A stretch of 64,000 nucleotides of DNA from Stenotrophomonas maltophilia (GCF_006970445.1 NZ_CP033877.1:1620750-1684749); one strand, 5' to 3'. Positions 28,502-39,057 are shown, numbered from the stretch's first letter. The notes: generated by a model from the sequence alone, not told the origin. Program-made: numbers and translations.

Positions 28502-28535
28502 TCGCCCGCGCGGCCCTGTTGCAAGGGTTGCATCC

Positions 28536-29033
28536 ATGAGCACCGCACCGTTCCCGCCCGTCCGCATCGGTCAGGGCTACGACGTCCATGCCTTCGGTGA
28601 GGGCGATCACATCATGCTCGGCGGGGTGAACGTGCCGCACAGCTGCGGCGTGCTCGCGCACAGCGATGGTGACGTGATCCTGCACGCCCTGTGCGATGCG
28701 ATGCTCGGCGCACTGGCGCTGGGCGATATCGGCCAGCATTTCCCGCCGAGTGACGACCGCTGGAAGGGGGCCGACAGCAGCGATTTCGTGCGCCACTGCG
28801 ACAGCCTGCTGCGTGAGCGCGGCTGGCGCGTCGGCAACACCGACATCACCGTGATCTGTGAGCGTCCGAAGGTCGGTCCGCACGCTCTGGCCATGCGCGA
28901 GCGCATTGGCGGTCTGCTGCAGCTGCCGCTGGATGCGGTCAGCGTCAAGGCCACCACCTCGGAGAAGCTGGGCTTCACCGGCCGTGGTGAAGGCATTGCC
29001 GCACAGGCCGTTGTGCTGCTGGTGGCGGCATGA
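28536..29033 (+). CDS. ispF: 2-C-methyl-D-erythritol 2,4-cyclodiphosphate synthase
   Basis: IspF cyclises CDP-methylerythritol phosphate in the isoprenoid pathway. The 165 residues show the metal site in [14 protein letters not shown] near the start, the conserved [29 protein letters not shown], and the C-terminal [22 protein letters not shown]. The length is normal. The stop overlaps the truD start by 4 bases. The ATG at 28536 gives the usual N-terminus. Confidence 0.96.
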   Translation: MSTAPFPPVRIGQGYDVHAFGEGDHIMLGGVNVPHSCGVLAHSDGDVILHALCDAMLGALALGDIGQHFPPSDDRWKGADSSDFVRHCDSLLRERGWRVGNTDITVICERPKVGPHALAMRERIGGLLQLPLDAVSVKATTSEKLGFTGRGEGIAAQAVVLLVAA

Positions 29034-30061
29034 TCCCGCTGCCGCTGGCGTTCGGTGCACCGTTGTTGACGGCGCGCATCCGCACCACGCCGGAAGATTT
29101 CCAGGTGGATGAGCTGCCAGCCTTCGAGGCGACCGGCGAAGGTGAGCACCTGCTGCTGCACATCCGCAAGCGCGGTGCCAACACCGTGCACGTGGCCAAG
29201 GTGCTGGCCAAGTGGGCAGGCCTGCCGGAAATGGCGGTGAGCTACGCCGGCATGAAGGATCGCCATGCGGTCACCACCCAGCGTTTCAGCGTGCACCTGC
29301 CCAAGCGCGTCGCGCCGGACCTGGCCGAGCTGGCCAGCGACGAGATCGAAGTGCTCGAAGCCACCTGGCACAACCGCAAGCTGCAGCGCGGCGCACTGGC
29401 CGGCAACCGCTTCAAGCTGGTACTGCGCGAAGTGCAGGGGGATGCCGCCGCAATCAGCGAACGCCTGCAGCAGATTGCCGGGCGCGGCCTGCCGAACTGG
29501 TTTGGCGAGCAGCGCTTCGGCCGCGACGGCGGCAACGTGCCGGCCGCACTGGCGATGTTCGGCGGCCGTCGCATGCGCAAGGACCAGCGTTCGCTGCTGC
29601 TGTCTGCCGCCCGATCGGCGCTGTTCAATCGCGTGCTGGCCGCGCGCGTGGAGCAGGGCAACTGGGATCAGCCGCTGGACGGTGAAGTGTGGATGCTCGA
29701 TGGCAGCCGCAGCGTGTTCGGACCCGAGCCGTACACCGATGTGCTGGCCGAGCGCCTGGCGCGTTTCGACATCCATCCCAGCGCGCCGCTATGGGGCGAA
29801 GGCGAGCTGCGCAGCGCCGACACGGCACGTGAGCTGGAGTTGGCCGCGCTGGACGACGAAGAGTCGAAGGCGCTGCGGGCCGGCCTGGAAGACGCGCGCC
29901 TGAAGCAGGAGCGCCGCGCGTTGCGCCTGCGTCCGGCGCTGCTGCAGCACCAATGGCTGGCTGATGACGTGCTGGAGCTGTCGTTCGCGCTGCCACCAGG
30001 CTGCTACGCCACCGCCGTGCTGCACGAGCTCGGCCCCGTCGAAGACGCCTCGCAGGCCTGA
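29030..30061 (+). CDS. truD: tRNA pseudouridine(13) synthase TruD
   Basis: TruD converts uridine 13 of tRNA-Glu to pseudouridine. The 343-residue protein carries the family segments [28 protein letters not shown], the catalytic [13 protein letters not shown] with its aspartate near residue 80, and [15 protein letters not shown] near 155. It closes the eno-ftsB-ispD-ispF-truD operon, with its start inside the ispF stop. A 27-bp perfect hairpin right after the stop is the likely terminator. Confidence 0.95.
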   Translation: MIPLPLAFGAPLLTARIRTTPEDFQVDELPAFEATGEGEHLLLHIRKRGANTVHVAKVLAKWAGLPEMAVSYAGMKDRHAVTTQRFSVHLPKRVAPDLAELASDEIEVLEATWHNRKLQRGALAGNRFKLVLREVQGDAAAISERLQQIAGRGLPNWFGEQRFGRDGGNVPAALAMFGGRRMRKDQRSLLLSAARSALFNRVLAARVEQGNWDQPLDGEVWMLDGSRSVFGPEPYTDVLAERLARFDIHPSAPLWGEGELRSADTARELELAALDDEESKALRAGLEDARLKQERRALRLRPALLQHQWLADDVLELSFALPPGCYATAVLHELGPVEDASQA

Positions 30062-30064
30062 CAG

Positions 30065-30131
30065 AAAAAGGGGACGGAGGGAATTAAGTCGTTTGTGGCA
30101 CAAGCGACTTAATTCCCTCCGTCCCCTTTTT
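30065..30131. terminator. Perfect 27-bp hairpin between convergent truD and smr (bidirectional terminator, repeat-like)
   Basis: The left arm 30065-30091 begins AAAAAGGGGACGGAGGG and ends TTAAGTCG. The right arm 30105-30131 is its exact complement and ends in TTTTT, with a 13-nt loop between. Both strands carry a U-tract, so it can end both convergent transcripts. The AT-rich GGAATTAAGTCG part does not match the other GC-rich repeats here, so it is a separate repeat type. Confidence 0.88.
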
Positions 30132-30671
30132 TCAACGCCGTGCCAGCAGCACCAGTACCGCGCCGGTGCCGCCTTGTCCGGTCGGCGCCGAATGAAACGC
30201 CAGCACGTCGTTGCGCAGCCGCAGCAGGCGATCGACCAGGTTCTTCAGTACCGGTGCACCGCCATCGGACTGCAATCCCTTGCCATGGATGATGCGCACG
30301 CAGCCATATTCGTGTGCATGTGCTTCCAGCAGGAACTGGCGCAACAGCGTCTCCGCCTGCGACGCGGTGGCGCCATGCAGGTCCAGCTCGTCCTGCACCG
30401 AGTACTGGCCGCGCTTGAGGCGCTGGAACAGGCGCGGTGGCAGGTTGTCGCGGCGATAGCTGGCCACGTCGCCGGCTTCCAGCGGCGTGCTGTCACGCAG
30501 CAGCCGGGCAAACTCGCCGGCAGCTTCGGCCTCGTCACGTTCGGCCATGCGCGCGCGCGGCTTCGGCCGGGGCGCGGCCGGGGCCGGCTCGACATCCTTG
30601 CGCAGCGGCGTCACTTCGCCGATGGCCGCGCGGAACAACGCGGCCGGATCTTCGTCTTCAGGGTGCGACAT
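30132..30671 (-). CDS. Smr-domain protein (SmrA/SmrB-like endonuclease)
   Basis: This 179-residue protein has a charged N-terminal part and a C-terminal Smr domain. The domain motifs are ELDLHGATASQAETLL near 97, the later IIHGKGLQS near 132, and FHSAPTGQGGTGAVLVLL at the end. In E. coli, SmrB cuts mRNA between collided ribosomes using this domain, so a related role in ribosome rescue or nucleic-acid cleavage is likely. The ATG at 30671 gives the usual length. It is convergent with truD and divergent from surE. Confidence 0.88.
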   Translation of the reverse strand: MSHPEDEDPAALFRAAIGEVTPLRKDVEPAPAAPRPKPRARMAERDEAEAAGEFARLLRDSTPLEAGDVASYRRDNLPPRLFQRLKRGQYSVQDELDLHGATASQAETLLRQFLLEAHAHEYGCVRIIHGKGLQSDGGAPVLKNLVDRLLRLRNDVLAFHSAPTGQGGTGAVLVLLARR

Positions 30672-30880
30672 GCGCACAGGGTAAACCGCCGGCGCAGGTC
30701 TGCCTATGACGGTTCGATGTCGGTCGTGACCGCCGGCAGGGTAGGACCGGCGGCTCGCATGCGGCACAATAGACGATGCCCTTGCAGGGTCGACGGCTTC
30801 CGCAGGGGAGCGCGACGGTCCCGCCCACACTGCACGGTGATGGAATCGAATTCTTGGAAAATCAAGCGGTTAAATCGAAG

Positions 30881-31660
30881 ATGCGAATCCTGGTCAGTAA
30901 TGACGATGGTGTCGACGCCGCAGGCATCCGGATGCTTGCCTCGGTCCTGCGCGAGGCCGGACACGAAGTCACGGTGGTCGCACCCGACCGCGATCGCTCC
31001 GGCGCCAGCAATTCGCTGACCCTGGATCTGCCGATCCGGCTCAAGCGCATCGACCATTACACCGTCTCGGTGGCCGGCACACCGACCGACTGCGTGCACC
31101 TGGCGCTGACCGGCCTGCTTGAATTCGAGCCCGACATTGTCGTGTCCGGCATCAACAACGCCGCCAACCTCGGCGACGACGTGATCTACTCCGGCACCGT
31201 CTCGGCGGCGATGGAAGGTCGCTTCCTCGGTCTGCCAGCCGTGGCGGTCTCGCTGGTCAGCCGCAACCACGATCCGAAGCACTTCGAGACCGCGGCGCGT
31301 GCCGCGGTGGAGATCGTCGCCCGGCTCAAGGCCGACCCGCTGCCGGCCGACACCATCCTCAACGTCAACGTGCCGGACCTGCCGTGGGGCGAGGTCAAGG
31401 GCTTCGAGGTCACCCGCCTCGGCAACCGCCATCGTGCCGAAGGCTGCATCGCGCAGAAGGATCCGCGCGGCAACGAGGTGTACTGGATCGGCCCGGCCGG
31501 CCGTGAGCAGGACTCCGGCCCCGGCACCGACTTCCATGCGGTGCGCACCGGCCATATCTCGATCACCCCGATCCAGGTCGACCTGACCCGCTACCAGGCG
31601 CTGGAGAAAGTGGCCAGCTGGGTGGGCGGCCTCAGCGCCGCGCTGGATCGGCCGGCATGA
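30881..31660 (+). CDS. surE: 5'/3'-nucleotidase SurE
   Basis: SurE is a metal-dependent phosphatase of nucleoside monophosphates and short polyphosphates. The 259-residue protein opens [16 protein letters not shown], where Asp8 and Asp9 bind metal, and carries [15 protein letters not shown] near 35 and [26 protein letters not shown] near 90. A TTAAAT hexamer ends 5 bases before the ATG and no ribosome site is visible, so the message could be leaderless. Its stop overlaps pcm by 4 bases. Confidence 0.95.
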   Translation: MRILVSNDDGVDAAGIRMLASVLREAGHEVTVVAPDRDRSGASNSLTLDLPIRLKRIDHYTVSVAGTPTDCVHLALTGLLEFEPDIVVSGINNAANLGDDVIYSGTVSAAMEGRFLGLPAVAVSLVSRNHDPKHFETAARAAVEIVARLKADPLPADTILNVNVPDLPWGEVKGFEVTRLGNRHRAEGCIAQKDPRGNEVYWIGPAGREQDSGPGTDFHAVRTGHISITPIQVDLTRYQALEKVASWVGGLSAALDRPA

Positions 31661-32334
31661 GTCCACGCCTGCGACTGCAGCCGGAAGCCGTCGGTATCGG
31701 CATGACCTCGCAGCGCGTGCGTGATCGTCTGGTCGACCGCCTGCGTGAAGCCGGCATCGTCGACGAGTCCACCTTGAACGCGATCCGGGTGGTGCCGCGC
31801 CATCTGTTCATCGATGAAGCACTGGCCTCGCGTGCCTATGAAGACACCGCGCTGCCGATCGGCCACGGCCAGACCATCTCGCAGCCCTGGGTGGTCGCGC
31901 GGATGACCGAAGCGGTGCTCCAGGTCGCGCCGAAGCGCGTGCTGGAAGTCGGTACCGGCTCCGGCTACCAGGCTGCCATCCTCGGCGCGCTGGGCCTGGA
32001 GGTCTACACCGTGGAGCGCATCGGTGACCTGCTGCGGCAGGCACGCAAGCGCTTCCGCGCACTGGGCATGAACATCCGTACCAAGCATGACGACGGTCGC
32101 GCTGGCTGGGCCGAACACGGTCCATTCGATGCCATCGTGGTCACCGCCGCAGCGCCCGCACTGGTCGACGAACTGGTCGGGCAGTTGGCCGAAGGCGGGC
32201 GCCTGGTGGCGCCGGTCGGCGGCCCAGGCGGGCAGTCACTGGTGCAGCTGGACCGCAAGCCCGATGGCAGCATCGAACAACGCGTGCTGGCGCCGGTCAC
32301 GTTCGTGCCGCTGCTGTCTGGCATGCTCGACTAA
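31657..32334 (+). CDS. pcm: Protein-L-isoaspartate O-methyltransferase
   Basis: Pcm methylates isoaspartyl residues in damaged proteins to start their repair. The 225-residue protein has the family start [21 protein letters not shown]. It also has the segment [35 protein letters not shown] that shapes the substrate site, and the SAM-binding [15 protein letters not shown] near residue 85. The conserved [29 protein letters not shown] follows. It is coupled to surE by ATGA and precedes the yqaA-like gene by 18 bp. Confidence 0.95.
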   Translation: MSPRLRLQPEAVGIGMTSQRVRDRLVDRLREAGIVDESTLNAIRVVPRHLFIDEALASRAYEDTALPIGHGQTISQPWVVARMTEAVLQVAPKRVLEVGTGSGYQAAILGALGLEVYTVERIGDLLRQARKRFRALGMNIRTKHDDGRAGWAEHGPFDAIVVTAAAPALVDELVGQLAEGGRLVAPVGGPGGQSLVQLDRKPDGSIEQRVLAPVTFVPLLSGMLD

Positions 32335-32352
32335 TCCACGGAGCAGGGTTGC

Positions 32353-32967
32353 ATGAAGATTTTCGGGCCGCTGTACGAGCGGGCGATGAAGTGGGCGGCG
32401 CACGAACGGGCGCCGACCTACCTGACGGTATTGAGCTTCTTCGAGGCAATCATCTTCCCGGTGATGCCGGAGGTGATGCTGGCGCCGATGTGCGTGGCCC
32501 AGCCCAAGCGCGGCTGGTGGTTCGCAACCCTCAGCCTGGCCGGCTCGATGGTCGGCGCGCTGGTCGGCTACGCGCTGGGTCATTACGCGTTCGAGGCGAT
32601 CAAGCCGCTGTTCGAGGCGCTGGGCATGCTGCCGGCGATCGAGCAGGGCATCACTACCGTGCAGGCGAAGATGATCGAGTCGCCTTGGGCGGTGTTCACC
32701 TTCCTGGTGCTGGGCGGCTTCATGCCCATCCCGATGAAGGTCTTCACGTGGGCATCAGGTATCGTCGGCGTACCGATGCCGCAGTATCTGTTGAGCATGC
32801 TGATCGGTCGCGGCAAGCGCGTGTTCGTGCTGGCTGCGGTCATCCGTATCGGTGGTGCGCGTGCTGAAGCGGCACTGCGTCGCTGGATTGAACCGCTGGG
32901 CTGGATCGCCACCGCGTTGGTGGTGGTGCTGATCGCCTGGCTTGTATGGAGGTCGAAGTTCGCATGA
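32353..32967 (+). CDS. YqaA-family membrane protein (DedA-related)
   Basis: This 204-residue inner membrane protein resembles the YqaA/DedA (SNARE-associated/VTT domain) family. The core segment is SFFEAIIFPVMPEVMLAPMCVAQPKRGWWFA with a glycine-rich GALVGYALGHYAF, and later VLGGFMPIPMKVFTWASGIVG. DedA relatives are now linked to lipid-carrier scrambling. The gene sits between pcm and nlpD as in other gammaproteobacteria. The stop overlaps the nlpD start by 4 bases. Confidence 0.87.
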   Translation: MKIFGPLYERAMKWAAHERAPTYLTVLSFFEAIIFPVMPEVMLAPMCVAQPKRGWWFATLSLAGSMVGALVGYALGHYAFEAIKPLFEALGMLPAIEQGITTVQAKMIESPWAVFTFLVLGGFMPIPMKVFTWASGIVGVPMPQYLLSMLIGRGKRVFVLAAVIRIGGARAEAALRRWIEPLGWIATALVVVLIAWLVWRSKFA

Positions 32968-33746
32968 GTCCTGATCGTCTGAGCAAGGGAGTGCGCATCG
33001 GCGCGCTGGCGTTGCTGGTTTCCACCCTGGCCGCCTGCGGCACCGCCACCGTGGTCCGCCCGGGCGGCGGCAGCGCCGGTGGCGTGACCACGCCGAAGAC
33101 CTCGGTGCCCAAGCCCGGGCAGACCGTGGTGGTGCGCAAGGGCGACACCATCTATGCGCTCGCCCGCATCCATGACATCACGCCCGCCGACCTGATTGCC
33201 TGGAACAACCTGGACAATCCGTCGACCATCCATCCGGGCCAGGTGATCCGGCTGTATCCGGCCGGTGCCAGTGGCGGCCGCGCGCCCACCACGGTGGTCA
33301 CCCCACCGCGTTCGGGTAGCAGCAGTGGCGGCAGCACCGCGCCGGCCCCGGCGCCGGTCGGTCCGGTGAAAAGCAATATCGCCTGGCGCTGGCCGGCCGA
33401 TGGCGCGATCGTCGGCCGCTACGTGGCTGGTGACGCGACCAAGCAGGGCGTCGACATCGCCGGCACCAGCGGCCAGGCAGTCAAGGCCACCGCCAATGGC
33501 GTGGTGGTGTACTCCGGTGCCGGCCTGGTCGGTTACGGCGAGCTGATCATCATCAAGCACAGTGACCAGTGGCTGTCGGCCTATGGCCACAACCGCAAGC
33601 GCCTGGTGAACGAAGGGCAGAGCGTGAAGGCCGGCGAGCAGATCGCCGAAATGGGCCGCACCGGTGCGAACCGCGACATGGTCCACTTCGAGATCCGCTA
33701 CAACGGCAAGCCGGTCGACCCGCAGCAATACCTGCCGGCGCGTTGA
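32964..33746 (+). CDS. nlpD: NlpD-like lipoprotein (LysM + degenerate M23), amidase activator
   Basis: This 260-residue outer membrane lipoprotein has its lipobox at STLAACG with Cys25. A LysM peptidoglycan-binding domain is at about 52-97 (VVRKGDTIYALARIHDITPADL), then a linker rich in Ser, Gly and Pro, then an M23/LytM domain from about 160 to the end. The LytM metal ligands are replaced: the usual His of the HxxxD site is Val in QGVDIAG. As in E. coli NlpD, the protein should activate an amidase instead of cutting peptidoglycan itself. The last 44 bases of coding sequence before the final residues are duplicated downstream. Confidence 0.93.
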   Translation: MSPDRLSKGVRIGALALLVSTLAACGTATVVRPGGGSAGGVTTPKTSVPKPGQTVVVRKGDTIYALARIHDITPADLIAWNNLDNPSTIHPGQVIRLYPAGASGGRAPTTVVTPPRSGSSSGGSTAPAPAPVGPVKSNIAWRWPADGAIVGRYVAGDATKQGVDIAGTSGQAVKATANGVVVYSGAGLVGYGELIIIKHSDQWLSAYGHNRKRLVNEGQSVKAGEQIAEMGRTGANRDMVHFEIRYNGKPVDPQQYLPAR

Positions 33747-34037
33747 TCGCTGATTCGCCATCTGGGCGGATCCCCGGCCCGGCGCAGCGCGCCGGGCGTT
33801 CACCGACGGCACGGCCCATGGGCCGCAAGCGCCGTCAGCTCACCCGCTACAACGGCAAGCCGGTCGACCCGCAGCAATACCTGCCGGCGCGTTGATCGCT
33901 GATTCGCCATCTGGGCGGATCCCCGGCCCGGCGCAGCGCGCCGGGCGTTCACCGACGGCACGGCCCATGGGCCGCAAGCGCCGTCAGCTCACCCGCTACA
34001 ACGGCAAGCCGGTCGACCCGCAGCAATACCTGCCGGC
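33696..34037 (+). repeat. 149-bp tandem duplication of the nlpD 3' end (2.3 copies)
   Basis: The sequence from 33696 (CGCTACAACGGCAAGCCGGT) recurs exactly at 33845 and starts again at 33994, where 44 bases match before the copy ends. Each full unit holds the last codons of nlpD, its TGA, a GCCCGGCGC-AGC-GCGCCGGGC hairpin and a GACGGC...GCCGTC hairpin around GGCCCATGGGCC. The unit is not a multiple of 3, so only the first copy is in the gene's frame. Apart from this and the hairpin at 34059, the stretch 33747-34217 shows no gene. Confidence 0.95.
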
Positions 34038-34058
34038 AGGCTGATCGTCAGATGCGAT

Positions 34059-34112
34059 AGCGCCGGGCCATGCCCGGCGCTCCTGGCCTGTAGATCGAGC
34101 CATGCTCGACTC
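34059..34112. repeat. Hairpin AGCGCCGGGC-CAT-GCCCGGCGCT followed by a GTAG hairpin
   Basis: AGCGCCGGGC and GCCCGGCGCT (34059-34081) form a 10-bp stem around CAT. A GTAG hairpin, GTAGATCGAGCCATGCTCGAC, follows at 34090-34110. The pair may end transcripts coming from nlpD. Confidence 0.75.
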
Positions 34113-34217
34113 GGGTCCTGCAGAGTGGTCATTTGCGATCTTGTGTGTCGCAGACTCACCTTCACGGCGGACGGGATACCCGGCATTCTTGAGCGGTCCC
34201 AGCCGATCCGGTGCCCC

Positions 34218-34706
34218 ATGCTCCGTCTTGCTTCCACTCTCGCGTTGCTCATCATCGCGCCGCTGGCCACCGCAGCCAGCGATCCGCGCGACGTGGTCAC
34301 CCGTCTTTACGCCGCCGTCCAGGCGCCGACTTCGGACGAAGCGACCATTCCGCCGTTGCTGGGCGATGCCCTGCGCTCAGCCATTGATGCGCAGCGCGCC
34401 TACGAGCGGACCTGTGCGGTGCTGGCCGCGCACGACGAGAAGCCGCATATGCTCGACCAGAGTGCCTATCTGATGGCGCCGGATCGACCGGAAACGGTAT
34501 CGGTGGGAATGCCCGGATCGAGCGGTGACGCCACCTGGCTCCGGGTCGACATGGCCGTGGGCGACTATCGATGGACCGACCGGGTCCTGCTGCAGCGGCA
34601 GGACCGGGACTGGAAGGTCATGGATATCCGCTGGGGGCAGGGCGGCAACCTGATTGGCCGGCTCAAGGAGTTCTCGGCATTCCGCTGCACACCTTCGGGC
34701 CGCTAG
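34218..34706 (+). CDS. Secreted protein of unknown function (DUF3828-like)
   Basis: This 162-residue protein has a signal peptide (MLRLASTLALLIIAPLATAA). The mature part starts SDPRDVVTRLYAAVQAPT, includes an unusual single Cys in RTCAVLAAHD, and ends with a beta-rich region VLLQRQDRDWKVMDIRWGQGGNL. The pattern of a short helical start and a strand-rich end, with a predicted W-K-xx-DI segment, resembles small DUF3828-like or NTF2-like periplasmic proteins, but I cannot assign it. It stands alone, convergent with the next gene. Confidence 0.68.
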   Translation: MLRLASTLALLIIAPLATAASDPRDVVTRLYAAVQAPTSDEATIPPLLGDALRSAIDAQRAYERTCAVLAAHDEKPHMLDQSAYLMAPDRPETVSVGMPGSSGDATWLRVDMAVGDYRWTDRVLLQRQDRDWKVMDIRWGQGGNLIGRLKEFSAFRCTPSGR

Positions 34707-34733
34707 CGCCGGGGTGCGCCCGGCGACTCGAGC

Positions 34734-35108
34734 TCAGCCTTCCAGAATGAACGCGGCCGCGACCTTGCGGCCTTCGCCGGCCAGGATGTTGAAGGTGCGG
34801 GCGGCGGCCGGATTGTTCATCACTTCCAGGCCGATGCCGCGTGACAGGCAGGCGGCCATCACCACCGCCGGCGGGAACACCTGGCGATCACCGGTACCGA
34901 GCACGATCAGCGCCGGGTTCAGCGCCAGGATCGGCTCCAGGTCCGCCAGCTGCAGCGCGGCGGCACTCGCCACCGGCCAGTGCGCGACCAGCTGCTCCGG
35001 GGTCAGGAAAAAGCTGCTGCCCAGTACCTGGTCATTGACCTTGGCCGAGCGGCCATCGGCGGCGCGCAGGCTGTAGGCATAGTCAGACGGTTCGTGGTTC
35101 AGCTGCAT
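34734..35108 (-). CDS. Mth938/Xcc1710-like domain protein (DUF498)
   Basis: This 124-residue protein shows the fold of the MTH938/NDUFAF3 group: a beta start (ADGRSAKVNDQVLGSSFFLTP), the segment PALIVLGTGDRQVFPP near residue 66-80, and RTFNILAGEGRKVAAAFIL at the end. The eukaryotic relative NDUFAF3 helps assemble respiratory complex I, but the bacterial role is not known. It is in tandem with yhbY, whose stop lies 13 bp upstream of its start. Confidence 0.85.
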   Translation of the reverse strand: MQLNHEPSDYAYSLRAADGRSAKVNDQVLGSSFFLTPEQLVAHWPVASAAALQLADLEPILALNPALIVLGTGDRQVFPPAVVMAACLSRGIGLEVMNNPAAARTFNILAGEGRKVAAAFILEG

Positions 35109-35121
35109 GGCGGTAGGGCGA

Positions 35122-35427
35122 TCAGCCGCGCGGCAGCACGATCTGGCGCTGTTCCTTGCTCGGGCGGTACAGCACGGCGACGTGGCCGATGCGCTGCACC
35201 AGCGCGCTCTCGGTGGCTTCGACGATCTCGCCGATCATCACGTCACGAGCGTCGCGGTCTTCGGCAGCGACCTTCACCTTGACCAGCTCGTGGCGCTCCA
35301 GCACTTCGTTCAGCTCAGCGATGAAGGCCGGGGTCACACCCTTGCCGCCGGTCTGCAGCAGGGCCTTCAGGTCGTGGGCTTGGCCGCGCAGGAAACGGGT
35401 CTGGGAGGCGGTCAGGGCGATGGACAT
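35122..35427 (-). CDS. yhbY: YhbY-type RNA-binding protein (CRM domain)
   Basis: This 101-residue protein is a single CRM domain, which binds 50S ribosomal precursors or rRNA. Visible marks are LTASQTRFLRGQAHDLKALLQTGGKGVT, with the GxxG loop, then ELNEVLERHELVKVKV and the later IGHVAVLYRPS. The start at 35427 is favoured over an upstream ATG four codons earlier because it gives the usual N-terminus. It diverges from rlmE by 65 bp; the yhbY/rlmE pairing is widely conserved. Confidence 0.94.
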   Translation of the reverse strand: MSIALTASQTRFLRGQAHDLKALLQTGGKGVTPAFIAELNEVLERHELVKVKVAAEDRDARDVMIGEIVEATESALVQRIGHVAVLYRPSKEQRQIVLPRG

Positions 35428-35492
35428 ACAGGAAAACACGGTTGAATGGGGCGATCAGGGTATCATGAGGACCCCATCAGCCCCTATTTTCA

Positions 35493-36125
35493 ATGGCTAC
35501 CCGCAGCAAAAGCAGCCAGCGCTGGCTCAAGGAACACTTCTCCGACCCCTTCGTGAAGAAGGCGCAGGCCGAAGGCATGCGCTCGCGCGCCGCCTACAAG
35601 CTCGAAGAGCTGCTCGAACGTGACCGGTTGCTGAAGCCGCACATGGTGGTGGTCGACCTCGGCGCGGCGCCTGGCGGCTGGTCTCAGCAGGTTCGGAGAC
35701 AGATTGGCGACACCGGCCGCGTGCTGGCCCTGGACATCCTGGACATGCCGCCACTGGCCGGCGTGGAGTTCCTTCATGGTGACTTCAGGGAAGAAGCCGT
35801 CCTATCGCAGTTTGAAGCCATGCTCGGGGATCAGCCGGTAGACCTTGTGCTGTCGGACATGGCCCCCAATAAGAGTGGTGTAGGTGCGGTCGACCAGCCG
35901 CGGATGATGCACCTGGCGGAGCTGGCCCTGGATTTTGCCGACAACCACCTGAAGACCGGTGGGGCATTCCTGATCAAGCTGTTCCAGGGCGAGGGCTTTG
36001 ACGACTACGTGCGCGACATGCGCCGCCGGTACGACAAGGTCTCCATCCGCAAGCCGGAAGCCTCGCGCAAGCGCTCTCCCGAGGTGTATGCCTTGGGTCA
36101 GGGAAAACGCGCCCACATGAAGTAA
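35493..36125 (+). CDS. rlmE: 23S rRNA (uridine-2'-O-)-methyltransferase RlmE (FtsJ/RrmJ)
   Basis: RlmE methylates the 2'-O of U2552 in the A loop of 23S rRNA. The 210-residue protein has the SAM motif [13 protein letters not shown] near residue 53 and the K-D-K-E catalytic set: the Lys in the [10 protein letters not shown] region, Asp in VLSDMAP, Lys in [10 protein letters not shown] and Glu in RKPEASR. It ends [11 protein letters not shown]. It directly precedes ftsH, the usual order in this group. Confidence 0.96.
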   Translation: MATRSKSSQRWLKEHFSDPFVKKAQAEGMRSRAAYKLEELLERDRLLKPHMVVVDLGAAPGGWSQQVRRQIGDTGRVLALDILDMPPLAGVEFLHGDFREEAVLSQFEAMLGDQPVDLVLSDMAPNKSGVGAVDQPRMMHLAELALDFADNHLKTGGAFLIKLFQGEGFDDYVRDMRRRYDKVSIRKPEASRKRSPEVYALGQGKRAHMK

Positions 36126-36188
36126 GCTCGCAACGTACGCAAGTTTGACCCCAACGCAACGCCAGCACTGAGAGGAACACCGGAGCCA

Positions 36189-38129
<1,941 letters not shown>

Positions 38130-38228
38130 CGGCCCGCTGCACGTGACACCAGACGAGGCCGGGGCAACCCGGCTTCGTCGTTTCTGGGCCATCGGCCTAT
38201 TTCGAACCGAACTGACGCTGGAGCCCGC

Positions 38229-38414
38229 ATGTCCGCCCCGAAGCCCGAACCGATTTCCCATACCGCCGAAATGATCATCGCCACCGTGGTTGGCGTCGGC
38301 GTGGGACTCGGAGCCGATAACCTGCTGCTGGGCTGCGTGGTGGGTATCGCGGTAGGCATCGTGCTGAGCATCGCCAGGACCCTGTACGTGGATCGCAAGC
38401 GCCGCCGCCGTTGA
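38229..38414 (+). CDS. Small membrane protein downstream of ftsH
   Basis: This 61-residue protein has two closely spaced hydrophobic segments (about 15-29 and 33-49) rich in glycine and valine and a strongly basic tail DRKRRRR. It resembles a glycine-zipper hairpin. I do not recognise the family. The upstream spacing from ftsH (99 bp) suggests a possible shared transcript. The gene ends 33 bp before a GTAG hairpin that opens a 600-bp repeat-filled region. Confidence 0.6.
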   Translation: MSAPKPEPISHTAEMIIATVVGVGVGLGADNLLLGCVVGIAVGIVLSIARTLYVDRKRRRR

Positions 38415-38447
38415 GGGGTGTTGGCAGGGCTGCACCCTGCACCCGTG

Positions 38448-38750
38448 GTAGTGCCGGCCGCTGGCCGGCAACCTCAGCAGCAACAGCAACATTCCGTGGT
38501 TTGGCGGGGCGGTGTCGGATGGCGGGGACGCCGTGAACCCCCAGACCGGCCCAGCCGCTGGCGGCTGTGCGTTCGGGCGCTTGCGAAGCGGTGCTTCGCA
38601 AGCAAAGCGCCCTCACCCCTGGGGGCTTGGCAGCCGCATCCATGCGGCTGACACCCCGCCATCCGACACCGCCCCACCTCCGACAGATTCCTGCTGCTGT
38701 TGGTAGGTGTCGACCTTGGTCGACACGGTGGATCCACGCCATGCGTGGAT
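38448..38750. repeat. Large structured repeat, copy C (with about 75-bp insert)
   Basis: A GTAG hairpin (38448-38469) leads into a CAGCAACAG tail. A 22-nt arm (38506-38527) and its perfect complement (38654-38675) enclose the core. Next come CCGACAG, CTGCTGCTGTTGG, a GTAG hairpin with GTGTCGACC/GGTCGACAC (38703-38726) and the hairpin ATCCACGCCATGCGTGGAT (38732-38750). On the minus strand AGCCGC-ATGGAT-GCGGCT is kept, but the second small hairpin is replaced by an insert of about 75 bp that folds into its own stems (GCTTGCGAAGC/GCTTCGCAAGC). Apart from copies C and D, 38415-39057 holds no gene. Confidence 0.8.
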
Positions 38751-38794
38751 CAATCTCCATCGAATTCGAGTATCTCGAGAATTGAACGAAGAGC

Positions 38795-38996
38795 ATCCAC
38801 GCATGGCGTGGATCGACTGCAGATCGCGGAAAACTGTCGAAGGCGGGGTGGGTCCGGTTGCGGGGGCGTGAGCCGCATGGATGCGGCGACCGAGCTTACA
38901 TGGACGTACTTGCAGCGGCCCCCGCAACCGGACCCACCCCGCCATTCCTCAGCAAGCCAGCTGTTGCTCCGGCTCTTGCTGTAGCTCTGGCCTCTG
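38795..38996. repeat. Large structured repeat, copy D (inverted relative to C)
   Basis: This copy has the hairpin ATCCACGCATGGCGTGGAT (38795-38813), CTGTCGAAGG, and a 26-nt arm (38842-38867). Its perfect complement is at 38918-38943, and a tail of TTGCTG-like units follows to about 38996. The plus strand gives hairpins GCCGC-ATGGAT-GCGGC and TAC-ATGGAC-GTA. The orientation is opposite to copy C, 45 bp away, so the pair is arranged head to head. It separates the small membrane gene from folP. Confidence 0.8.
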
Positions 38997-39057
38997 CGGG
39001 TGCAGGGCGCCGCCCTGCCGAACTAAACTACCCTCCGTTGTCCCAGCAGGATTACCG

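Noticed and set aside
33569..33895. Extra reading frame across the duplicated nlpD end
   Set aside because: It is a frame shifted against nlpD that rejoins the nlpD codons in the second copy by chance, because 149 is not a multiple of 3. It has no start signal.
33696..34037. Possible CRISPR-like array behind nlpD
   Set aside because: The unit is 149 bp, repeats only 2.3 times, holds the end of nlpD and has no spacers of regular length. It is a tandem duplication.
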